This document shows positions 33,400-43,300 of a stretch of DNA of 45,420 nt, in pieces; the stretch's first letter is position 1, and every line of letters begins with the position of its first letter. Origin of the DNA: Antrodiella citrinella (lineage: Eukaryota; Basidiomycota; Agaricomycetes; Polyporales; Steccherinaceae); NCBI GenBank assembly GCA_004802725.1, contig SGPM01000186.1:1-45420 (forward strand), in the 5' to 3' direction. The notes under the pieces were generated by a model. That model made no database searches, was not told where the DNA came from, and saw only the letters and a program-made list of their open reading frames with translations. The translations under genes were made by a program, and so were the position numbers.

Positions 33400-34759
33400 T
33401 CATGCAAAGTCTCCCATTACTTCCTGCTCGTCACTGGCCAGGACTACTTCCCGATCTGCGTATACAGCCTTCACCACTTCTCGCTCGACCCATACCCTCT
33501 GGCTCCGGTCCGCGGCCAACTCAGGTGCGGGAGTGAGTGTGTACTCGATGGACAACGCGGAGAGCGCGCCGCCATACGCGTGTGAGATACCGGTGTCGAT
33601 AATAATGATCTTGCCGCCACACCTCGAGACGATTTTCTGCGTTGAAACATCTCAGAATTCTGTGCATGTAGATGTCCAAACGAAGACCTACCTGAAAATC
33701 GGGAGTGTGTCCCATGATCATTCGTCTCGTCCCGGTTCTCTGCAACACATCATCTACACGGGCGCATACAACCTCCTCGGGTTCAAGAGCCCAACCCCTG
33801 TACCACAGTGGTCCGTCACCACCATATAGCCTGTGTTCAGCAGTGGTGGCTGTTTGCGGAAGTCCGGGGTATGGATTCGGAGGGTGAGGCGGTGGAGGCC
33901 TCTGGCTCTGTAGTTTGCGGAGAAGGGAGTGTCCGAGCTCATTGATGCGTGAGGGAAAGGGGGTGAGGTCGGGATATGCAGGTGCCAATCCGCCATGCAC
34001 GAACGAAATAGCAGCATGTGAGAGGGACGAGGAGACCTTGGGGTCGTAGTCAGTGTTTGGCGGACCCAGGGACGGGTGCAGAGGCAGACGAGAGGTCGTC
34101 GTGTAGTTGGCGGCCCAGCTCTTGCCTATGCGTCCCGTGCTGATCATTCTCTGACGCGCTTCAACAGAGCCAAAAGTCTTGATCTCGGATGCGTGTACAT
34201 ATCGCCAGTCACCTACAGAGCCGAATAAGCGTCCGAAAAGACTAGCTATAGCGATTTGCGCACCAATAATATTCATCCACTCGTGGTTGCCCAGATGTGA
34301 CAGCACCGTACCTCCCACCGTCTGAGCCTGTCCCCTCAGCTTGTCCATGAATGCGTAGAGCTTGATAGTGTCATCTCCTCTGTCGATGATGTCGCCAGTC
34401 TGGACGAAGAAATCAACGCCTCCAGTCCAGTTGCCCTCCGCGTCGACGACACCAGCCATCTCCAAAACCGCTTGAGCGTTAGGCATGTCCCCGTGTAAGT
34501 CACCGACAGCTACTATTTTCCGTATGAAGTGTGGTGAGATGGAATGACTGGCATGCTTGGGCGGTTGGAGGTGCGAGTCATGAGTCTGACTGCTTGGAGG
34601 CAATCCAATGTGTAGGACATCGTCGTGTTCAAGAGTCACTTGCTTATCGTCTGGGTGGATAGCCAGAGGCCAGGAGAGTCTTGCGGAGAGAGCTTGCAGT
34701 ACCAGGAAGAGCGAGACGATCACGACGACGAAAAAGACGACGTGGTACGGGCGGGGCAT
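33400..34759 (-). CDS. Shewanella-like (Shelph/SLP) metallophosphatase, membrane-anchored
   Basis: Two exons, 34759-33692 and 33636-33400, 434 residues. All calcineurin-like phosphoesterase blocks are present: AVGDLHGD near residue 87, QTGDIIDRGDD, LGNHEWMN, FVHGGL and MGHTPDFQ, giving the two-metal Asp, Asn and His ligands. The order and the GDxIDRGDD/GNHE spacing fit the PPP-type bacterial-like SLP group, not the PP1/PP2A catalytic subunits. A hydrophobic segment at residues 7-25 (VVFFVVVIVSLFLVLQAL) is a signal peptide or signal anchor, so the enzyme probably works in the secretory pathway or outside. Substrate is unknown. It is divergent from the DCAF4-like gene with 141 bp between starts. 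Confidence 0.85.
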
Positions 34760-34900
34760 GATTCTGATAATTTGGTGAGTTGTTCAGTGTAGAACTAAAC
34801 TGTAGTCGGCGTCAACGATCTTGCTGACGTGAACAATCTGTGTCAGCAATTTACTAGTACGTGCGACCGTCAGAGCTTGGATATACCTGCTACGAACAAG
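34760..34900. promoter_or_regulatory. 141-bp bidirectional promoter with inverted repeat
   Basis: The whole space between the phosphatase start and the DCAF4-like start. TTGCTGAC at 34821-34828 is the reverse complement of GTCAGCAA at 34842-34849, 13 nt apart, and TGACGTGA within it resembles a bZIP site. Possible dimer-binding site serving both genes. Confidence 0.45.
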
Positions 34901-37004
34901 ATGCCTCGAGATCTTCCAGGGATGTACTGGGATGCAGAGCGGAACCGATATTACCGAACCCCGGTGGCTTCCAGTTCAAATTACGTGCGCCCCCCACCGC
35001 CAACACGGGTGTCTGCTGGCCAGAGCAGTAGCAGCACTCATCCTGCGATACCCATTCCAAACGCAGCAGATCTGATCTCGCCCCGCGTATTAGCACCCAA
35101 CCCGCACAGAACCGCTCCGCCACGATATGACGCCATGGAAGTGGACGAAGAGGGCAGCGTTCGCCAAGTGAAGCCGCCACAACGCCTCTTGAAAACGGGT
35201 GGGTCCATGTGGGACCCAGTCTCGCGTTTGAGATCCTCTGTTAGATATGCGGACATCAGTAGAGTCAAACAGTGAGTGATTGATCTTTTGTTGTGATGAC
35301 TTGAATTATGACGATGCTGCCTGTGTTTTTTGTTGTAGTGATTTGTTAAATAGTAGCGTAGCTTCGACGTCACATTCTTCCTCACTCGAGGTGAACAATC
35401 AGGCGTATAGTGCTCTCTCCTCCTTTGCTGTAAGGTCTTCTCAATACATCTGTCGGTTGGACGCGCCTGATGTTAATCTCTTCAGGTCAGGGAACTGCCC
35501 ACGGGCGGATACTCAGCTCTGATAGGTGACCAAACAGGATTAGTATACTCATATCGGACAACGTTGCCGCATCGTTGTACGGGAGAGCTGGCGATGAGCG
35601 GAGACGTAAGTACCGCAGATGTCGAGCCTTGACCACCGTTTGCTAACTTCTATAATGACAGGTTCTCTCTGTCTGTTTATCAGACGAGTTCAAAGTGTGA
35701 GTAGCCTGCATAAATCGAATCTATTGCATGATGATTTAATTTTGGATACCAGCGCAGTGTCGTTTGGACCGCAATGTCAGTTCTCTGTACAACGATTTAT
35801 TCCCGGAGAGGTCGAGTACGTTCATATGCTTTAACGTTTTTGGATGTATCCAAGCTGACTTTGTTCCATAGTGTATGGTCAATGTCTCGAGTCATGAACA
35901 AGAGCTGCTATGATGTCCGAGCTGCGCATCTTGACGGTAGCAGTCTCCTACTGGGTACGTGATCCATGATATCCGCTCGTATTTTCTTCTCTGAACTCAT
36001 TCTGTTTGCGTGTTTTCAATAGGTGCTGCGTCAAAAGGGATCTTGCTCAGTGATGTCGGGAGCGTCGGTGGCAAGAACCTCCAGTTCCTGAACACAGGAA
36101 GCGACGTTCTCTCAGTCTACCAACACGACGTAAGCCGACCCTCTACCTTGTCCTCATTCTCTCTCGAACTTTGCTCTCCATTACTAAGGTTGTACCGCCT
36201 CATCGCAGCGATTTGCATACACGGGATGCAGAAACGGCTCGATATTCTGCTTCGATAAACGACTGGACATGAAAGAGAGCAAAGGCTGCGGGCTATTCTC
36301 TGGTCGGTTCACCCAAAGCAACGCTTCCATCACCCACCTCAGTGTGATGAACGAGTGGGAGATGCTGGTGAGCACCATCCGAGGCGACGTGCGTATTCTC
36401 GAACTTTCTCATATGATCTTAGTGTTGATTGAGTTGAGTGTATGCAGTTAGAGGTACTCGACTTGCGATTTGGCAGGAACGGGACGCCGGTGATGAAGAT
36501 GCACGGACACGTGAACTCGTACCGTCAGAAACTGGTACGCAGCACGCTTTCGTTCTATTGACATACAATCTCATGCATGAATCTCAGGGTCTCGCCGTCT
36601 CCCCCTGCAAATCGTTCCTCGTCGCTGCAGGCAGCGACCACAAGATCCGCGCGTGGTCCCTGCGCACCGGCGAGCCTATCACCACACCCGACATCCACGC
36701 GCCCACCACCGCCCCGCCTTTCAGCTTCAGCTTCCCCTCCCCATCGAGACAAACACCCAACACGTTTTTGCCGTGCGTACTCGCCGATAGACCCCGCCCC
36801 GCCCTGTTCGCGGACCCGTTCCCAGGGGATGTCGTGGAGATGCAGATCACGAGCGGTGGTGTGGAGATGAGCGAAGATGCGGGCGCGGGCGCGGAGGGTT
36901 GGGAGCGGGAGGAGAAGGAGCGGAATCGGGAGATGTGTTTGTGGGTTGCTAGTGGGGCGACGGTATATCGGTATTGGTTGAGCAGGAAGGGGTTGGTTGC
37001 GTGA
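34901..37004 (+). CDS. DCAF4: DCAF4-like WD-repeat protein (CUL4-DDB1 substrate receptor type)
   Basis: Ten exons: 34901-35271, 35339-35429, 35486-35605, 35662-35696, 35753-35815, 35872-35954, 36023-36129, 36209-36388, 36448-36534 and 36588-37004, 517 residues. It opens with LPGMYWDAERNRYYRTP, the PG-x-YxD-xxxNRYF signature of DCAF4. The later half has WD-type blades: SCYDVRAAHLDGSSLLLGAA, RFAYTGCRNGSIFCFDKRL, SVMNEWEMLVSTIRGD, then VLDLRFGRNG and HGHVNSYRQKLGLAVSP, and AAGSDHKIRAWSLRTG near the end. DCAF4 proteins link substrates to the CUL4-DDB1 ubiquitin ligase; the human one promotes turnover of some proteins and has been tied to telomere length in genetics, which is a curiosity given TERT nearby. 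Exon 2 could instead end at 35390; both ends keep the frame. Confidence 0.8.
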
Positions 37005-37267
37005 GGGACCGACTGACCTTGTATGGTTTGCCACTAATGCCAGGTCTAGGGACTCGTCATAAACGGAGTTTGTTGTATCGGTGGTTGCAAGAGTAACTAG
37101 TACAAGGATGTTGTATGAGGTGACTGTAATTCTAGTATACATGGAACTACCTCTACACAGCGCGACGGAGTGCGATTATGTAAGTCCTGAGAGTTCTATA
37201 CAGTCCTGGTAAAATGCTATGCGACGAGAAGTATTTTGAGAAGTCCGACCATGCTGCGCGGTGTTGC

Positions 37268-38932
37268 TCATTCTCCCGAATCAGATTCCTCTTCTTCCTC
37301 TTCTCCCCCCTGGCTAACGAGTTGTGATTCGGACATTCCTGACGTATTGATTGTAAAGTATGATTCTTCGTTGAGACTCGGGCTCAAATTGGTATCGGAA
37401 GAGACGGAGGTTTCGCCGTGACAGTACGCGGATGTTGAGGTGGATGTATCCCCTTCGACTATAGAGCACAGAGAAACGGTCAGCGTAAATGCATTGGGGG
37501 AAAAAGGGACGCACCGGTAGATGCAGCTGCTCCGGGTGGATCAGTCGCATGTATGCGCTTCGTCCCAAACGCCAGCGCCTGCAACCTCTGCGCGTTCCAC
37601 ACATTCTGACTATAGCCATGCAACGCAGCCAAACTAAACGCAGGCACGGATGTGCTCTTGTCACTTGCTCCCGGACCCAGGCTAGCGGCAGGATGAACAG
37701 AAGTAGAATGCGACTGGAGGCTAGGGGCGAAAGACATGTTGAACGGGTGGGAAGTCGATCCTGAGACGGTACGTGAGCGATTGTGAATAGTGTCAGAGCT
37801 GTGGTTGGTGACATTGATGTTTGTATGCGGTTTCTGAGAACTGGTGTGCAAAACGGTGGTCAGGAGAGCTTCGTAGCTGGTTGGAATGGATACGGGCACT
37901 TGATATTGATACTCGGAAGGACCAGGATGAGCGTATGGGTAGGCTTGCGAGTCAGAGAGAGCGGGGTTGAATGCGGTTGCCTCCTGGAAAAGTTGGCATA
38001 GATGAACGTAGTTGGGCTGGCTAGGGTCAACGGTAAGTGCGTCGGCAGCGGCCGGGTCGTTGAGGACTGAGAGCAGATCAAGACTAGGCACAGAGGGAAG
38101 CGTCGACGAAGTCAACGACGGGACCAAGGCAGGAGTCGAAGTATCCGATTGTTCCACGGAGGTGGCAGGATTCGCGTTGGCTGGTAGGTTTTGCGCCTGG
38201 TGAGCGTTCTGTATTTGAGCGTCGGCAGGAGGACCACAGGGGAACACAGAGGGGATATAGCCAAGAGATGGTGACCTGGTCATGGATCTTATAAGAGCCG
38301 GGTCCTCGGTCTGAGGATGCTCGAGATAGCCAGGATGCACGCTCAGAAAACCTTCAGGGGCAGAAGTAGGACGAGAAGGGGCATTCATCGATAACATAGA
38401 CGACGAAGACAGACTAGAGCTAGGGTAACTTGCATGAGGATTTGGTTGAAAGTAATGGTTGATGAACGGATGTCCAGGAAAGAACTGAGGATGCAGGGGG
38501 CGTTGATCTTGAACGAGTAGAGGTCCTGCGCCAGGGAACGGAGACGAGCTAGTAGATGAAGTCGTCGACGAGGCAGACAAGACAGGGCCAGGAGTCTGAG
38601 AAAGTGGTCGTTTCCTTCGTTTTCTGTTGCGTTTCTCGCGGTACATCCAACGTCGGATCCACGACTCTGAGCTAGTATGAAGTTCAATATCTTCATAAAA
38701 CGATCTCAGAAGAACTGAAAACGCACAGTCCTGTCATCCTGGAAGCAAGAGGAACCTGACCATCTTCCGCCAAGGATTCATAGACCGCAAGGAGGTATCG
38801 TAGCTGCTTGTCATTTGCTTTTGTCTGCGATGATTCGGGCTTGTAGCTCGGAAGAGGATACGACATGCTTCCAGGAGGATCCGACGACGCGTTCAACTGG
38901 ACATCTTGCGAACGACGCGTCGTAACAACCAT
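37268..38932 (-). CDS. Homeodomain-like protein with long disordered tail
   Basis: Three exons: 38932-38727, 38671-37515 and 37458-37268, 517 residues. Residues ~38-92 look like a divergent homeodomain: KQLRYLLAVYESLAEDG, VPLASRMTGLSESWIRRWMY and then REKRNRKRRKR, that is helix 1, helix 2 and a recognition helix with the W-x2-x-R basic end; the join across intron 1 restores GLSESW, as in helix 2-3 turns. The usual WFxNRR core is replaced by WMYREKRNRK, so DNA binding is inferred. The remaining ~420 residues are Ser/Pro/His/Gln-rich, with SLDLLSVLNDPAAADALTV as a possible short helix and an acidic end (a Glu run before SDSGE), which could be an activation region. I do not recognise a named gene. 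Confidence 0.6.
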
Positions 38933-39178
38933 GAGATATACCTAAGCCAGTGGTACGCGAGTTAGATGTCAAGAGTGTTCAAGGTTCGTAACGACGATGG
39001 AGGTGGTGTCTGTTCAAGTTGTGAGCGCCTAACATGGCATTCCCCCGCGAAATCTTGGCCAAATCCGAGAGGTGAAGAAATATATCAGAGAGCTCTATTC
39101 TACACAATACTATGTTATCTTCTTTCCTTTGTAAATGTTATGTCAAAGTTTCGTAGTTGGAGTCGGGGTATCGTGCAG

Positions 39179-39870
39179 TCACAACAGCTTTGCGACCTCC
39201 TTGTCAATGGCCTCTGGCGTGGTCGTCGATGCCCATCGGTTCACGACGTTGCCCTCCTTGTCAATCAAGAACTTCTCAAAGTTCCACTGTATACGCGGAT
39301 AATCTTCAGTAAAAATGCTAGAGGCGACTAGCATACAGGCGTACCTTGATCAAACCGAGCAATCCCGACTTCTGCTCCTTCAACCACTTGAACACCTCGT
39401 TGGCGCTGTCGCCGTTGACGTCAGATTTGGCCATCAGAGGGAACGTAACGCCGTGGTTGCGCTCGCAGAACTGGGCGATCTCCTCGTTCGAACCAGGTTC
39501 TTGACCGCCGAACTACGCGTGATAAGCTGGTGTTGTCGATAAAGCATAGACGGATTTGCACATACCTGGTTGCACGGGAAACCGAGGATAATGAAATCCT
39601 GGTCCTTGTACTTTTCGTACAGTGCCTGCAAGCCTAGCAGAACGCGGGTTCAGCGGCGCAATATATGATGTGCTGTTTCAAAACATACCTTTATATTGGG
39701 GCGTAAAGCCACTGAAACAGGTTGTCAAAATACAGGACGAACGCGTATGCACTTTCTGCTCACCATGCTGAAGCTACGTTCACAACCAAGACGACCTTTC
39801 CTTTCAACTCTGAGAACTCAAACTTCTGTCCTCCGGGCTTCTCTGCGGAAAGTGTGTAGAACGAAGACAT
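39179..39870 (-). CDS. GPX: Glutathione peroxidase (Cys type, Hyr1-like)
   Basis: Five exons: 39870-39764, 39711-39689, 39633-39566, 39512-39345 and 39286-39179, 157 residues (yeast Hyr1 has 163). Blocks in order: [20 protein letters not shown] with the active-site Cys (no selenocysteine), [18 protein letters not shown] with the Gln, and [15 protein letters not shown] with the Trp and Asn of the catalytic tetrad. A resolving Cys is present in FPCNQ/FCERN. Such fungal enzymes reduce peroxides mostly with thioredoxin. The reading frame stays open upstream to an ATG at 40089, which would add 73 residues rich in Arg, Lys, Ser and Tyr; see the separate entry. Exon 2 is 23 nt. Confidence 0.95.
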
Positions 39871-40089
39871 GGCAAAGTGGGGAGCGGGATCACTACTTGT
39901 AGAAAGACAACGATGACCAAAAGATGGGTGGGTGTAATAGTGTTTGTGAAGATTCAGAGCTGCGCTTTTATATGGACCGGAAGGTCTGCTTAGAAATCGC
40001 GAGCTGTGGGCCAAGAGACATCGGGGAGCAAGATAACCGTAGCCGCATGATGACTTGAGTGACTGTGATTGAAATTTGAATACGGGCAT
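39871..40089 (-). CDS. Possible mitochondrial presequence of the glutathione peroxidase
   Basis: An in-frame ATG at 40089 extends the peroxidase by 73 residues. The extension begins MPVFKFQSQSLKSSCGYGYL and has many Arg, Lys, Ser and Tyr and almost no acidic residue until just before the second Met, which suits a mitochondrial targeting peptide. It ends CLSTSSDPAPHFA before MSSFYT. A TATAAAA box lies inside this extension, so a shorter transcript could give a cytosolic form. Confidence 0.55.
39966..39972 (-). promoter_or_regulatory. TATA box inside the peroxidase presequence
   Basis: TATAAAA on the minus strand, 96 nt before the short-form ATG at 39870 and inside the coding region of the long form (codons PYK). 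It could drive a transcript that begins after the upstream ATG. Confidence 0.5.
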
Positions 40090-40344
40090 CGAGAGGCTCA
40101 GCTGGCCCCAGGTCTCTCCAGGTGCACGGTTGGGCTCAGAGTCATGGTGGCGAGAACAAAATCGATTGGTTCCGGTGGGATCGGCTAATGTGATGTGCGC
40201 TCCGGGACTGGCTTTCTTTGAAAGTCTCACTCTTGAGGGCCGCGCGTAATCGGGATACGACAACTAGATACGAACCTACATACCAGGTTCAAGATGTTCT
40301 AGCTATGAATAACATCCGACGAAGAGTTCGCGTTCACAAGATCG

Positions 40345-43300
40345 TCAGAACGTGAGCATCGTGAACATCTCTAATCCTTCCCTTGTCACCGCCCGAAACT
40401 TCCGTTTGAATCTTCGATACCGTGGCAAGCTCATATCAAACTCAAGGCTCTTGAGAATATCGGGGTACACATGGGCTTTGCGCGAAAGCACCGTGTGGAA
40501 CGCATGCGTACCCAACCTAGCATCAGTCACAATCGCACGATGCAGATGCCGTTCTCGAATTCATAAGCCACGCCTGTTCACAGTCATGTGCTCTGCTTAC
40601 CACAATACGTGAATCTTCTGAATGTTGAACTGCGCAGAAGCAGCTTTCGCGATCTTGTGTTCGGCCTTGTTCTTCATGGCAGCGTGAGCGTAGCTGACTA
40701 TCTGTCGTATAGTACCTGAAACATGATCCAGCATCACCGTCATGGCAGATGGCCACGATACTTCACTCACTCTTGATAAACTTAGAGCTCTTCGTGATGT
40801 CCAGCTTCCAGCCGCGAAGGTAGTAGTGCATCTTCATAGATACTGACATGAAGTTCTGATAGACATTGAGGAATGCAATGTGTCCAGAATTCAAATGGTC
40901 ATCCGTATAGATGATGTGGGCTCTAGATTTGATCAGCTGAAGCATTTTGTGCAAGAAGGCGTTAGCTGCTCTTCGACCGGAATCGACTGTGAGCGAGTCC
41001 GGAAGATCTGCGCATACAGGATGAGTAAAAATCTCCAAAGTGAATCCGTGCAAGCTTACAGGTTGAATGGAATCTCGAGTAATCAACGGAGACAGACAGA
41101 TCCCTCATGTTGATCAGGTAGCCGCACCATGGAAAGGCTGCCAATCAATGGTCGAAACCAATTTAGAAGAGCAAATGGTGGCGTGCGAGCAAGGACATGC
41201 TCACCTTTCTGGTCCGTCGCAATAACGTTCATCATGTCTTCAGTATCAAGGTTGCTCAAGATCTTCTCTTTGGAGATGAAGCAACCATATTCAGGATGAC
41301 CTGCATGCCCATCGTGAGTGTCAAAATAGTACAACTAGAACANCTTCCCTCACCTCTGACCATAATATCCAAGAACTTTTTCGCCCGATTATGATTGGTG
41401 GTGACGAGCAAGTAGTCGTCAACTAATCTCAAAAGCACCTGCCGCGATATGAGTGACATCNCTTCGAGCAAACGAGCCGATCACATACACTTTGAGGATC
41501 CTGGGCGAACTTCAGCTCGTTTCTCTCCAGGTCTCCATAGAAGAACGAGCAGAGGATCGTAGACAAGACCGANCCTTGAGGTATACCGACGGTCTGGCGG
41601 TAGTAGTCGGTTCCGATCTACATGATCTATAAGTATCCTTCAAGGATGTAAGTCGATCTCAGACAAACTTTGACGATATTCTCCGTGATATGCTCCTCCA
41701 AGAGTTCCAAGATCTCCTTCTTTTGCGCATACGAGTATACCACCTACTCAACGATCATCAGCAGTTCTTCGGCTTGCCTTTACTCGTAGAAGTCGACATA
41801 CCTGATCGACGAATATGNTATTCCGCAGTGTATCTGCCAACTTCGTGGCGACATNGACGAAGTGCGGATGGTCATCTACGCGGTACGACGAAGTGAGACT
41901 GCCAGAACGAGTGGGGAATGAAGAAACGGCACGCACCGTTTGGCATGGCCTTCTTCACATAGGTACGCTTGATTCTTCCAGCGGCGAGGGAGACCGATCC
42001 GTGCCGTTGAATCATNTAGTCATCCTGTAGACAGAATCGGTGACGCGTGTTTGAACCGAAAGAAATGATGTCTCACCTCCGAGATCAAGTCGCGCAAGAT
42101 AGACAAGAGCTTGTCTTGAGCGATTGTGTCGAAACATGCTTGAACGTCAACCTTNACGAAATACAACTTGGGCCTGAAAAGTCGTTGTGTGATCTACGAC
42201 TTGGAATTGTGAAGCTTGAAAACTGCTTACAACGGTTCGTTCGAGTATAAACTTTCAAGACGTTGCTTGAACATCTTCAATTTGGTATACACCTCGTTGT
42301 GCCCAAACACAGAAGCACCGAGAAGATGTTTCTGTGCCTCCTACAACTGGTCTCAACGCGCTATGCATACCCACAGAAGGTGAAACTCTTACCTTCTCGT
42401 ATGTCAAGACTTGAAACGAAGTTTGCAGAATCTGGTTGATGGAAAGCTCAACTCTCCCGAATGGATTCTAAACAAATCGACGAACAGTCAGACAAGGTTG
42501 TTCCGTGCGCGTGAAGAGGGCTTCATACCTTTGTNGCCGCCTTTTTCCGACGCAAATTAACGATAGGACGAACCCCAGTCTCTTTCGGCAAAAGACGAAC
42601 GAACGAAAATCCCAGTCTTCGTTGCCTGAGAAGCTCCAATGCTTCCCCCTTGCNCACACGGGATCAACAACATCGCTAAAACGTAACAACGTTGACATTC
42701 ACCTCTGTCATCTTTTCGAACGTATCTGCGCTGAGCCGTTCAATGAGCGGCGCACACAACGCCGCCCAATCATCCTGCCGGAAGTAAAGAACTTTATTGC
42801 GAAAGGCGGATGATTCAGTGACGTAGAACGTAGTCTGAAAACCAAACTTACTCAGTTCTAAGCGATACAGTATACGAGTAACAGTGACAAACGCACCCGC
42901 AATAGTGAAACTAGGAAAGAATCAAAGTACCAGAACAAGAATTCTTGCAGAAGCTCNAGTCGTTTTAAGGAGTCTGTCACTGATACCCGGCCTTGTGCTA
43001 TCGCCGATTCACCACTCGGCGCAAGCCACTCGCAATCGGATAAAGAGAATCCTTGTAGTATCTGGTGAAGGGTTAGNGTCTCATAACGCCTAGCTGAAAC
43101 GAAGGATTTGATGTCTGCAACCCACTGTAAGCCGTCTATGATCACCAGAGAAGAGCAACAGTACGTACGNTTGCATATGACCTTGAAGTTCCTTTGCGAA
43201 CCCCATAGTGCAAGCGGGATAACCACTTTTGTGACTGCGATGGCGTAATAGCATACCTAGTCACACTNATGAGAAAGAGGGAGAGAATGAACAAGAGACG

